Of a stretch of DNA of 24,432 bases, positions 1 to 7,579 are shown piece after piece; within the stretch, counting starts at the first letter, position 1; the number at the start of each line of letters is the position of its first letter. Source of the stretch: Hyphomicrobiales bacterium. Lineage in GTDB: Bacteria; Pseudomonadota; Alphaproteobacteria; Rhizobiales; Aestuariivirgaceae. A program made the position numbers and the translations under genes. The stretch spans positions 1 to 24,432 of the forward strand of contig JALVRJ010000386.1 in assembly GCA_027031305.1 (NCBI GenBank). The letters are read 5' to 3'. Under the pieces are notes generated by a model. That model was not told the DNA's origin. It searched no databases and saw only the letters and a list, made by a program, of their open reading frames with translations.

Positions 1-1653
1 GATATTCGCGTTGCCCACCAGCACGTCATTGCCATCACCGCCCCTCAGCGTGTCCTGCCCGGCACCGCCATAGAGCTTGTCGTCGCCGGGGCCACCATCA
101 AGAATGTTGGCGCCATCATCGCCTATAATGGTGTCCGCCGCGGGGCCACCAATGACATTCTCGATGCCGAGGAGCGTGTCGGAGCCCACACCATCTCCGC
201 TGGCCTTGCCGAGGTCCAGGTTTATGGTAACGCTCTTGGTGGCGAAGTCATAGGAGACCGTATCGCTGCCCGCACCGCCATCCAGGTAATCGTCCTGGCT
301 TCCGCCCTTGAGGTAATCATTTCCGTCTTCACCAAAGAGGGCCGCGAACCCCGAAAGATTGCCCATGACCACCCGGTCATTTCCGGCGCCGGCATGATAG
401 AATGCCGTGGTGGAGTACAGGGTGACATTGTCATCTCCCGCCGTTCCATGGGTGGTGAAATCCACAAAATAGTATCCCGTGATACCCTCGACATTGCTCT
501 TGATCATCTGATCGACGAGGCGAACCGTCTGGCCGGGGCGCACGGTGATGATCAGGTCGTCGCCATCCACCGCGTATTGCAGGGGGACATATGGATAATA
601 GCCATAACTATCAAAGTATATGTCGAGCTTGTCGCTGTCGCCCTCGCCCATGTAGACGGTATTGTTGCCGAGATCGCCGATGACCACCTCGAACTCGTCG
701 TCACCACCGTGATCCTGCGTCGTGAACGTGTCGTTGCCGGCGCCGAGGTCGATCTCGAACCCGTTTCCTTCGGTCGTGTTGACGATGAACGCATCATCGC
801 CATCCGTGCCGAAGAAATGATGATCGATCAGCGCATGAATATCCATGGGCGTGCTGGTGGTCGCCTCGGCAATGACCGCACCCGTGCCCGTGTCGGTTAG
901 CGTCGCGCCGCTGAACGTGTAGGTCGAGGCGCCGAGCAGCATGTCCGCCACTTCGGCGAAGTTGTCAGGCACATCACCGGCAATGTGCAGTTTGTAGTGG
1001 CCAAGCGTGACATCGATGGCCGAATTGCCGAATGTCATCGTGCCTTTCGTTGTGCCGTTGCTGGCGGCGGTGATGGACGTGATGTCATAGCTGGCCAGGG
1101 AAGACGTGGCGGGATCGAAGTTGCTGGTCGGGGCGCGCTTGCCCGTTGCAGGGTCGACCGGAAACAGTTCGTCAATGGCCGTCTGCACTTCCGACAGGCT
1201 GGTTGGCATGGTGCCGTTGATGGTGAACGTATCCGAGCCGCTGGTCAGCGTCCAGGCAGAACTCGTAACGTCTAGACGCAGGATCTCGCCATTCTGATCG
1301 GAAATGATGATGTTTTGCAGGTTGGCGCTCGCCGAGCCGTCGAGCGCCCTCACGGCACTGGCAAAATTCTCGAACATCTCGTTCAGGTCGGCACCAGTGA
1401 TTGGGCCGAAGCCCGTTCCATTGATGGAAATGGCGAAATAATCGGACGTGCCGGGCGTGCCCTGATAGGCGGAAATGCCCGTGCTCCCCACGGCGGTGAA
1501 GGTCAGGGCCTTGTAATCGAAGCTTTCCAACAGTGTGCCAAGTCGTTCGAGATACGTCAGGGCAAAAAGCCCCTTCAGGCCACCATCGGCGGCATCGCTC
1601 TTCAGGAAATCTTCAAAAGCACCAAACCCATTCCGAATGGTTGTCGTGACCAT
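1..1653 (-). CDS. RTX-type calcium-binding protein (partial, C-terminus beyond left edge)
   Basis: An uninterrupted frame of 551 codons runs from an ATG at 1651-1653 to the left edge; the stop lies outside. A GAGGAG-like ribosome site sits just upstream of the start. Residues 1 to about 270 are Ser/Thr/Gly/Asp-rich with no domain I recognise and no Sec signal peptide. From about residue 300 onward there are glycine/aspartate repeats of the RTX nonapeptide type (GGxGxDxLx), for example LGAGND (about 303-308), GGAGSD (459-464), and a run of GGPGDD, GGAGQD and GGDGND units close to the edge. Known of the family: such repeats bind calcium in a beta-roll, and many of these proteins leave the cell by type I secretion using a C-terminal signal, which would be in the missing part. 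The activity is unknown; no protease or lipase motif is visible. It is divergent from the outer-membrane-type gene next door, and no T1SS genes are in view. Confidence 0.88.
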   Translation of the reverse strand, partial: MVTTTIRNGFGAFEDFLKSDAADGGLKGLFALTYLERLGTLLESFDYKALTFTAVGSTGISAYQGTPGTSDYFAISINGTGFGPITGADLNEMFENFASAVRALDGSASANLQNIIISDQNGEILRLDVTSSAWTLTSGSDTFTINGTMPTSLSEVQTAIDELFPVDPATGKRAPTSNFDPATSSLASYDITSITAASNGTTKGTMTFGNSAIDVTLGHYKLHIAGDVPDNFAEVADMLLGASTYTFSGATLTDTGTGAVIAEATTSTPMDIHALIDHHFFGTDGDDAFIVNTTEGNGFEIDLGAGNDTFTTQDHGGDDEFEVVIGDLGNNTVYMGEGDSDKLDIYFDSYGYYPYVPLQYAVDGDDLIITVRPGQTVRLVDQMIKSNVEGITGYYFVDFTTHGTAGDDNVTLYSTTAFYHAGAGNDRVVMGNLSGFAALFGEDGNDYLKGGSQDDYLDGGAGSDTVSYDFATKSVTINLDLGKASGDGVGSDTLLGIENVIGGPAADTIIGDDGANILDGGPGDDKLYGGAGQDTLRGGDGNDVLVGNANI

Positions 1654-1699
1654 CTCCCCGCCTCCTCAACTTTGGATGGGTAAAAATCCCCAGAGACAT

Positions 1700-1728
1700 C
1701 GCTTACAGGCAATGCGCGTCGTTGTCAA
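1700..1728 (-). promoter_or_regulatory. Candidate promoter for the RTX gene
   Basis: Read on the minus strand, a perfect TTGACA (1723-1728) is followed after 17 nt by TAAGCG (1700-1705), a poor -10. The -35 match and the position about 50 nt upstream of the RTX start are the only support. Confidence 0.3.
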
Positions 1729-1755
1729 AAACTTCTCATGATTGCACGGGACAAT

Positions 1756-1785
1756 TTGACCCATAAAAGGCGTGCACCCTATATT
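1756..1785 (+). promoter_or_regulatory. Candidate sigma70-type promoter for the outer-membrane-type gene
   Basis: TTGACC (1756-1761) and TATATT (1780-1785) each match the sigma70 consensus at five of six positions and are 18 nt apart. The predicted transcription start, near 1792, gives a leader of about 45 nt before the ATG at 1838. It lies back to back with the weaker candidate for the RTX gene. Confidence 0.5.
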
Positions 1786-1837
1786 TTCCCGGACCATCCC
1801 GGCATCGGACATGGACTTTTCATGAGGGCCAAGCCAC

Positions 1838-2641
1838 ATGCGCAACAGATTTGTCTTGATGGCCCTTTTGGGGGCCATCGCCGCATTCGCGCCGATTCCT
1901 TCCTTGCCCTGCGAGGCCCAGGAAGTTCATCTGTCCGGGGCTGATAACATTTTTTTCGAAATGGTCGTTCTGGAAACCACGCACATCGGCGCGTTTGATA
2001 CCTACATCGGGAAATCCGTTGGCAAATCGAAAGGTGGGGGTGGAAGCGGAGGTGAAGGAGGTGATGGAGGGCCTTCACGATGGTGGGATATCGTATTCCC
2101 CGAGGGAACACCGAACAATTTGAAATGGAAATGGCTGGAACGCCCCGGCTTTCGCCTGGCCATCGGCTACAGCCTGCCCGCCCCCGCATGGGCCTTGCGG
2201 GGGTCCATGGAAATTTCGGCATTTCTCATACACGAGGAAAATGCCGTGAACGTCCTTGCTCCTACAGGCCTCGGTATTTTCTATGATCCCGCAAGATTGT
2301 ATCTACGCGCACGATTCTGGGGTGCTGGCACAAGTTTCATGATGCCCCTGGGACAAAGGCGCATAGGAACCGCACGATTGAACCTTTCCGCTGGGGCGGG
2401 AGGAATTGCCTATGTCTCGCACACTTCCATGAAGGTCACCTCTGCATTTCTCGATCTTCACTTCAAGAAGACGAGATATCGCATCCGTCCATTGCTATCC
2501 GCTGCACTGAGGGTGCGCTGGCTCGACGTGAAAGAAGACAAACGCCCTTTCACGCCGGATCTATCATTTCGCATCGAGGCGTTTCCGACGGATCATTTCT
2601 GGACGGTTTCCCTTCAAGCGGGATTTCTGTGGCGATTCTGA
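1838..2641 (+). CDS. Predicted outer-membrane beta-barrel protein, function unknown
   Basis: This 267-residue protein has an N-terminal signal peptide (MRNRF, then a hydrophobic stretch to about residue 22, with plausible cleavage after Ala27). A Gly-rich linker follows at about residues 66-79. After about residue 90 the sequence alternates polar and hydrophobic residues with many aromatics, and it ends in WRF; a terminal Phe is the usual C-terminal signature of Gram-negative outer-membrane barrels. The start has GAGGG about 10 nt upstream. I do not recognise a family. The gene is divergent from the RTX gene, so co-regulation or a surface partnership is possible but only inferred. A Cys at position 25 does not make a convincing lipobox, so I do not call it a lipoprotein. 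Confidence 0.7.
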   Translation: MRNRFVLMALLGAIAAFAPIPSLPCEAQEVHLSGADNIFFEMVVLETTHIGAFDTYIGKSVGKSKGGGGSGGEGGDGGPSRWWDIVFPEGTPNNLKWKWLERPGFRLAIGYSLPAPAWALRGSMEISAFLIHEENAVNVLAPTGLGIFYDPARLYLRARFWGAGTSFMMPLGQRRIGTARLNLSAGAGGIAYVSHTSMKVTSAFLDLHFKKTRYRIRPLLSAALRVRWLDVKEDKRPFTPDLSFRIEAFPTDHFWTVSLQAGFLWRF

Positions 2642-2648
2642 GCCACAA

Positions 2649-2668
2649 TTCATGCCATATTGCATGAA
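2649..2668. terminator. Small hairpin between convergent genes, possible terminator
   Basis: TTCATGC (2649-2655) and GCATGAA (2662-2668) form a perfect 7-bp stem with a 6-nt loop in the short gap between the convergent outer-membrane gene and paaK. Neither strand has a good U-run after the stem, so the terminator reading rests mainly on position. Confidence 0.35.
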
Positions 2669-2689
2669 AAACCACCTTCCACCCCGCGC

Positions 2690-4006
2690 CTACATTCTGC
2701 GCCTGTCGATGACGCGTTTGGCCTTGCCCATGGAGCGCTCGATATCGCCCACCGGGCGGATTTGCACCCTCGTCGTCACGCCGATGTAGTTCTTGATGTT
2801 GTGTTGCAGTTGCCGGGCGCAGTCCTCGGCCAGCGTTTCCAGCTCGTCGGCCAGTTGCGGCTTGATCTCCACGTGCACCGTCAGCTCGTCCAATCGGCCA
2901 TCGCGCGTCAGCTCCAGCACGTAGTGCGGCGAGAGGCGCTCGTCCTTGAGGATCTGTTCCTCGATCTGCGAGGGAAAGACGTTGACGCCGCGGATGATCA
3001 TCATGTCGTCGTCGCGGCCGGTGACCTTTTCCATGCGTCGCATGGTGCGCGCGGTGCCGGGCAGCAGGCGGGTGAGATCGCGGGTGCGGTAGCGGATGAC
3101 GGGAAAGGCCTCCTTGGTCAGAGAGGTGAAGACGAGCTCTCCCATCTCGCCCTCGGGCAGCACCTCGCCCGTTTCCGGGTCGATGATCTCCGGGTAGAAG
3201 TGATCCTCCCAGATGTGCAGGCCGTCCTTGGTCTCGATGCATTCCACCGACACGCCCGGCCCGATGACCTCGGAAAGACCGTAGAAGTCGATGGCGTCGA
3301 TGCCGAAGCGTTCCTCGATTTCCGCCCGCATCCGCTCGGTCCACGGCTCCGCGCCGTGCATCCCGATGCGCAGGCTGGTTTCGCGCGGGTCGATGCCACG
3401 GCGCTCGAACTCGTCGGCGATGGCCAGCAGGTAGGAGGGCGTGACCATGATAAGGTCGGGCCTGAAGTCGAGGATGAGCTGCACCTGGCGTTCGGTCATG
3501 CCGCCGGAAACGGGCACCACGGTGCAACCCAGCTTCTCGGCGCCGTAGTGAAAGCCCAGGCCGCCGGTGAACAGACCATAGCCATAGGCATTGTGGGCGA
3601 TGTCGCCCGGGCGGCCGCCGGCGGCCCAGATGGAGCGCGCCATGAGGTGGGCCCAGGTCTCGATGTCGTTCTGGGTGTAGCCCACCACCGTCGGCCGGCC
3701 GGTGGTGCCCGACGAGGCGTGCACCCGCACCACCTTCTCGCGCGGCACGGCGAACATGCCAAAGGGATAGTTCTCGCGCAGGTCGTCCTTTACCGTGAAG
3801 GGAAAACTGGCGAGGTCGGAAAGCTCCTTGAGGTCGTCCGGATGGACGCCCGCCTCGTCGAATTTGCGTCGGTAGAAGGGCACGTTGTCATAGGCATGTC
3901 GCAGCGACCATTGCAGCCGCTCCAGTTGCAGCGCCCGCAGCTCGTCGACGCTGGCCGTCTCGATGCGGTCATAGGGCTGGCCGTATTTGCGCTCCATGAT
4001 GTTCAT
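2690..4006 (-). CDS. paaK: Phenylacetate-CoA ligase (AMP-forming)
   Basis: The 438-residue protein has the length and motifs of the PaaK branch of the adenylate-forming enzymes, which convert phenylacetate (or a related aryl acid), ATP and CoA to aryl-CoA, AMP and PPi. Visible motifs are the P-loop-like SSGTTGRPT (98-106), FYGLSE (241-246), YRTRD (306-310), [16 protein letters not shown] (330-345) at the hinge to the C-terminal domain, and SMGKAKRV (425-432) with the late lysines. I chose the ATG at 4004-4006: it gives the usual PaaK N-terminus ([16 protein letters not shown]) and has GGGGAG upstream; the frame stays open further upstream but enters korC. It is the last gene of the block, about 80 nt after korC. 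No paaABCDE epoxidase or ring-opening genes are here, so the ligase probably serves the oxidoreductases beside it. True substrate (phenylacetate, indoleacetate or other) is not determinable. Confidence 0.92.
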   Translation of the reverse strand: MNIMERKYGQPYDRIETASVDELRALQLERLQWSLRHAYDNVPFYRRKFDEAGVHPDDLKELSDLASFPFTVKDDLRENYPFGMFAVPREKVVRVHASSGTTGRPTVVGYTQNDIETWAHLMARSIWAAGGRPGDIAHNAYGYGLFTGGLGFHYGAEKLGCTVVPVSGGMTERQVQLILDFRPDLIMVTPSYLLAIADEFERRGIDPRETSLRIGMHGAEPWTERMRAEIEERFGIDAIDFYGLSEVIGPGVSVECIETKDGLHIWEDHFYPEIIDPETGEVLPEGEMGELVFTSLTKEAFPVIRYRTRDLTRLLPGTARTMRRMEKVTGRDDDMMIIRGVNVFPSQIEEQILKDERLSPHYVLELTRDGRLDELTVHVEIKPQLADELETLAEDCARQLQHNIKNYIGVTTRVQIRPVGDIERSMGKAKRVIDRRRM

Positions 4007-4070
4007 TTCGCCGTCTCCCCGCTCCCTGCTTCTGTCAATTCCCGGTCTTCCCGATGCCTCATGTCCAGAG

Positions 4071-4090
4071 GTGTCATCAGGTGTCATCAG
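4071..4090. repeat. Tandem 10-bp direct repeat at the korC stop codon
   Basis: GTGTCATCAG occurs twice back to back (4071-4080 and 4081-4090). The second copy contains the korC stop codon on the minus strand. It could be a small slippage duplication; no function is evident. Confidence 0.6.
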
Positions 4091-4635
4091 CCCGCGCCGG
4101 CCAGCGCCTCCCGCGCCATGGCCCACCCGGCTTCCATGGCCTCCAGGTTGAGATCCAAGAACCGTTTCGGCGCGCTGGCGCGCACCACCTCTTCCAGCAG
4201 CTCCGGCGGCACTAGTCCGCCAAGGTCCGCCAGGGCGGCGACGGAAATGATGTTGGCCACGCGCTCGTTGCCCAGCGCCCGCGCGTGCGCGATGAAGGGC
4301 AGCGACAGGGTGCGGAAGGCACCTCTCGGCGGCCGCGGCACGCGTTCGGCATCGGCCAGCACCAGCGCGTCGTCGCGAATCCGTCCCTCGGAAGCGGCGA
4401 CGGCGCATTGGTCGAGGATCACCAGGTGGTCGAGCGCGGTAACCAGCGGATAGTCGGGCACGTCGTCGGAAACGACGACATCGGCCTGGCTGAGGCCGCC
4501 GCGCGAGGTGGGCTCGTAGCTTTGCGACTGGGCAACCTTGCGCCCCTGGCGCAAGAAGCAGGCGGCGAGGATGCGGGCCGCGAGAATGAGCCCCTGGCCG
4601 CCGGCGCCGGAAAGGCGGATTTCGGTCTGGCTCAT
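4087..4635 (-). CDS. korC: 2-oxoacid:ferredoxin oxidoreductase, gamma subunit (KorC-like)
   Basis: The 182-residue protein is a complete gamma domain of the pyruvate/2-oxoglutarate ferredoxin oxidoreductase superfamily. It starts with the glycine-rich [14 protein letters not shown] (10-23) and carries SYEPTSRGG (39-47), the counterpart of the family's SYGxxxRGG. It has no cysteine cluster, as expected for a separate gamma chain that supports CoA and interdomain contacts. Its ATG overlaps the stop of the beta-subunit gene upstream (ATGA, 4632-4635), implying translational coupling and equal stoichiometry. KorC is the best label by gene order; the substrate (2-oxoglutarate, branched-chain or aromatic 2-oxoacid) cannot be read from sequence. 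Confidence 0.87.
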   Translation of the reverse strand: MSQTEIRLSGAGGQGLILAARILAACFLRQGRKVAQSQSYEPTSRGGLSQADVVVSDDVPDYPLVTALDHLVILDQCAVAASEGRIRDDALVLADAERVPRPPRGAFRTLSLPFIAHARALGNERVANIISVAALADLGGLVPPELLEEVVRASAPKRFLDLNLEAMEAGWAMAREALAGAG

Positions 4636-5498
4636 TTGCTTTCCTCCCGCTCGCGCAGCGCCTCGGTGCGGGCGCGGTAGGTGTCCAGGTATTCCGACCT
4701 GTCGCGTTTCGCCAGCACGCCGGTATGGAACGGATTGGGACGGAACGGCGTGTCCACCGTGTTGCGATAGGCCTCCGGCCGCATGGCCTGCTTCTGGTTG
4801 AGGATCATCTCCGGCGAATTGCCCAGATCGTTCTTGCGGCCATAGATTTCCGTGCAGTCGGAAATGACCTCGACCATGGAAAAACCATGATGGGCGATGG
4901 CCTCCTTCAGCAGCTCCTTCAGGTTCGGTGTCTGCAGCGTCGCCTCACGGCCGACGAAGGTGGCCCCGGCCGCTTTCGCCACCTCGCAGGCGTCGAACAC
5001 CGGCTCGTTGTTGCCGAACGGCGTGGTGGTGGTGAAGCGCGCGGCGCTGGTGGTGGGCGAAACCTGGCCGCCGGTCATGCCGTAGATCTCGTTGTTGAGC
5101 AGCACCAGGGTCATGTCGAGGTTGCGGCGACAGGCGTGCAGGAAGTGGTTGCCACCAATGGCGAGGCTGTCGCCGTCTCCGGAAATGACGACCACGGTGA
5201 GGTCGGGGCGGGCCAGCTTCAGCCCGGTGGCGAAGGCCAGCGGCCGGCCGTGGGTGACGTGAAAGGTGTTGGCGTCGATGTAGGCGGCGGTGCGGCCGGA
5301 ACAGCCGATGCCGGACACCACCGCCAGGTCGTCCTTGCGCACCCGCAGTTCGTCGAGCGCCCACAGCAGGGCCCTGAGCGCAATGCCGTGTCCGCAGCCG
5401 GGGCACATGAAATGCGGCATCAGTTCCAGCCGCAGCCAGTCGCGGATCTCGAAACTGCCGTCGCGCGGCAGGCTGTCCGGGGCCGGACGTTCGTTCAT
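4632..5498 (-). CDS. korB: 2-oxoacid:ferredoxin oxidoreductase, beta subunit, TPP- and FeS-binding (KorB-like)
   Basis: The 288-residue chain is the thiamine diphosphate subunit. It has CPGCGHG (32-38), GIGCSGR (63-69), the TPP/Mg motif [12 protein letters not shown] (107-118) and [11 protein letters not shown] (135-145). Cys32, Cys35, Cys66 and Cys215 have nearly the same spacing as the four [4Fe-4S] ligands reported for the Sulfolobus 2-oxoacid:ferredoxin oxidoreductase beta chain (3, 31 and about 150 residues apart), so the cluster is probably intact. It takes electrons from the hydroxyalkyl-TPP intermediate toward ferredoxin. Both ends overlap neighbours by ATGA (korC at 4632-4635, korA at 5495-5498). 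Confidence 0.92.
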   Translation of the reverse strand: MNERPAPDSLPRDGSFEIRDWLRLELMPHFMCPGCGHGIALRALLWALDELRVRKDDLAVVSGIGCSGRTAAYIDANTFHVTHGRPLAFATGLKLARPDLTVVVISGDGDSLAIGGNHFLHACRRNLDMTLVLLNNEIYGMTGGQVSPTTSAARFTTTTPFGNNEPVFDACEVAKAAGATFVGREATLQTPNLKELLKEAIAHHGFSMVEVISDCTEIYGRKNDLGNSPEMILNQKQAMRPEAYRNTVDTPFRPNPFHTGVLAKRDRSEYLDTYRARTEALREREESK

Positions 5499-6634
5499 GT
5501 CAGCGCCTCCTCGATGCTGGCGAGAATTTCCCGCGGCGCGATGGGTTCGCCGTCGAAATGGTTCAGCGGCATCACCCGCTGCCCGTCATGCGCCAGCCGC
5601 TGGATCTCCAGCACCAGCTGGCCGGCGTTCATTTCCGGCACGACGATGGCGCGCGCGCCACGGGCGGCGGCGCGGAAGGCCTCCTCGGGGAAGGGCCAGA
5701 GGGTGACGGGCCGGAACAGCCCGGCGGCGATGCCCTTCGCGCGCGCCATGCGCACCGCCGCGCGCGCCGCGCGGGCGGAAATGCCGATGGCGACGACCAC
5801 TACCTCGGCGTCCTCGCAATCGAGGCTTTCCCACCTGTCGACGATGGCGCGGTGCTTGTCGATCTTGCCCAGCAGCCGCTGCATCACCACCGACACGCGT
5901 GCGGGATCCTGCGTCGGGAAGCCGTCCTCGTCGTGGGTGAGGCCGGTGGCGTGGGCACGATAGCCGTCGCCCGGCCTCGGCATCGGCGGCACGCCGTCTT
6001 CGGTGATGCGATAGGGTTTGAACCCCTCGCGCGGGCCTGTCGCCCATTTGCGCGCGCCCTTCTCCTCTTCCGTCGGCGGCGTCAGCGTCACCGTTTCCAC
6101 CATGTGGCCGATGACCTCGTCGACGAGGAGTACCACCGGCGTGCGCAGGCGTTCGGCGAGGGCGAAGGCGCGGATGGTTTCCGCGTAGACCTCCTGCACC
6201 GAGGCCGGGGCGATGGCGATGATGGGGTGGTCGCCATGCGTGCCCCAGCGCGCCTGCATGAGGTCGCCCTGGGACGGGCGCGTCGGCATTCCGGTGGAGG
6301 GGCCGCCGCGCATGACGTTGACGACGACGCAGGGGGCCTCCATCATGGCCGCGAGGCCGAGGTTTTCCTGCTTCAGGGAAAATCCGGGGCCGGAGGTGGC
6401 CGTCATGGCGCGCGCGCCGCCCATGGAGGCGCCCACCACCGCCGCCATGGAGGCGATCTCGTCCTCCATCTGGATGAACACGCCCCCCACCTTCGGCAGT
6501 TCGCGGGCCATGTGCTCGGCGATCTCGGAAGATGGCGTGATGGGGTAGCCGGCGTAGAAGGTGCAGCCGGCGGCGATGGCGCCGAGCGCGCAGGCGTGGT
6601 TGCCTTGCAGATTCACCGGGGCTTGCGCGTTCAT
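5495..6634 (-). CDS. korA: 2-oxoacid:ferredoxin oxidoreductase, alpha subunit (KorA-like)
   Basis: The 379-residue chain is the alpha subunit without a fused gamma domain, which matches the separate korC. Motifs are GNHACALGAIAAGCTFYAGY leading into YPITPSSE (30-37), the acidic MEDEIAS (56-62) that activates TPP in this family, TSGPGFSLKQE (80-90), RGGPSTGMPT (109-118) and SQGDL (121-125). The C-terminal half (domain II) ends with VPEMNAGQLVLEIQRL, as in KorA. Its ATG overlaps the stop of the iorB-korD fusion (6631-6634). It pairs with KorB to form the active site; the partner ferredoxin domain is the C-terminal part of the protein encoded just upstream. Confidence 0.92.
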   Translation of the reverse strand: MNAQAPVNLQGNHACALGAIAAGCTFYAGYPITPSSEIAEHMARELPKVGGVFIQMEDEIASMAAVVGASMGGARAMTATSGPGFSLKQENLGLAAMMEAPCVVVNVMRGGPSTGMPTRPSQGDLMQARWGTHGDHPIIAIAPASVQEVYAETIRAFALAERLRTPVVLLVDEVIGHMVETVTLTPPTEEEKGARKWATGPREGFKPYRITEDGVPPMPRPGDGYRAHATGLTHDEDGFPTQDPARVSVVMQRLLGKIDKHRAIVDRWESLDCEDAEVVVVAIGISARAARAAVRMARAKGIAAGLFRPVTLWPFPEEAFRAAARGARAIVVPEMNAGQLVLEIQRLAHDGQRVMPLNHFDGEPIAPREILASIEEALT

Positions 6635-7575
6635 GCGGTGGCCTCCTCTCCGCTGGCGTCACGCGGCAGGCGCAGCACGCGGATGGCGAAATCAGGACAC
6701 AGGTATTCGCACAGCCGGCAGCCGGTGCAGCGCTCCGGCGCGCGCATCCGCGCGATGTGTTTCTCGTCCAGTTCCAGGCAGCGTTCCGGGCACATCTTCA
6801 CGCAGATATCGCAGCTTTTGCACCAGGCGCGCTCGATGTGCACCTGCGGGCGGCGCGGCGGTTCGGAGAGGCCTTGCGGTGGAGAGAAGTCGACTTCCTC
6901 GTCCAGCCCCACCTCGCCGTGGCGGGCCACCCACGCCCGCCCCTCGCGGAAGGCGCGCAGGTTCACCTCCACCGTCTTCGGCGGCACGAAGCGCTCGATG
7001 ACCGCCAGCCAGTCCTCCTCGGGAAAGTCAAGGGCGGTGGACAGCACGCCCAGGAGAACGGTGTTGGCCACCCGCGGGTTGCCCAGTTTCTCCGCCATAC
7101 CGCTGGCGTTCAGCGCGTAGCCGAGGCGCACCCTGGAGAGCACCTCGCGCGGCGTCTCGCGCGAATAGCCCAGGGGCGCGCCATCGGCGCGGTTGCGACA
7201 GGCGAAGGGGGGCACGATGCGTTTCACGTCGGCGATGAAGGTGCCGCTCTCGCGGTTGAGGTGGTTGAGCCAGCGCAGCCCCTCGGCCCATTCCAGCGCC
7301 AGCAGCACGTCGGCCTGGCCGCGCGGAATGGTGGGGGAATAGACCTTGGGGCCGAAGCGCACGTGCGAGAACACCGCGCCGCCGCGCTTGGCCATGCCGT
7401 GCACCTCGCTCTGCTTGACCTCGAAGCCGGCGCCCTGGGCCAGCGCCGCCATGACCTTGGACACCATGATGACGCCCTGGCCGCCAACGCCGACGATGAG
7501 GACGTTCGTGGGCCTGTCGGTGGCGGCGGCGGTGGCGCCGCCGGTGGAGCTGTCGCTGAGGGTGGCTTGCGGCAT
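6631..7575 (-). CDS. iorB: Fusion of indolepyruvate:ferredoxin oxidoreductase beta (IorB) with a KorD-type 2[4Fe-4S] ferredoxin
   Basis: This 314-residue protein has two parts. Residues about 23-215 are a gamma-type 2-oxoacid oxidoreductase domain of the IorB kind, with GVGGQGVIMVSKVMA (29-43), QSEVHGMAKRGGAVFSHVRFG (55-75), and NASGMAEKLGNPRVANTVLLG (156-176). After a Pro-rich linker (about 225-243), residues 245-300 are a ferredoxin with CKSCDICVKMC (Cys252, 255, 258, 262) and CTGCRLCEYLC (Cys283, 286, 289, 293), followed by VLRL; the first motif and its context look like KorD. IorB alone is usually about 200 residues and lacks clusters. The order iorA, iorB~korD, korA, korB, korC reproduces the classical korDABC order with korD fused to iorB. 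There is no stop or frameshift between the parts. It starts 4 nt after iorA and overlaps korA by ATGA. Confidence 0.88.
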   Translation of the reverse strand: MPQATLSDSSTGGATAAATDRPTNVLIVGVGGQGVIMVSKVMAALAQGAGFEVKQSEVHGMAKRGGAVFSHVRFGPKVYSPTIPRGQADVLLALEWAEGLRWLNHLNRESGTFIADVKRIVPPFACRNRADGAPLGYSRETPREVLSRVRLGYALNASGMAEKLGNPRVANTVLLGVLSTALDFPEEDWLAVIERFVPPKTVEVNLRAFREGRAWVARHGEVGLDEEVDFSPPQGLSEPPRRPQVHIERAWCKSCDICVKMCPERCLELDEKHIARMRAPERCTGCRLCEYLCPDFAIRVLRLPRDASGEEATA

Positions 7576-7579
7576 GGCT

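Noticed and set aside
394..900. Plus-strand open frame across the RTX region
   Set aside because: It is the complement of the Asp/Gly-rich RTX gene; the minus-strand frame is open over 551 codons with clear RTX motifs and a ribosome site.
2660..4453. Long plus-strand frame opposite paaK and korC
   Set aside because: It is a GC-rich shadow, His/Asp/Val-rich, without family features; minus-strand genes there are unambiguous. The same applies to plus-strand frames at 4725-5963, 5558-7120, 7346-8614, 8708-10432 and 11207-13056.
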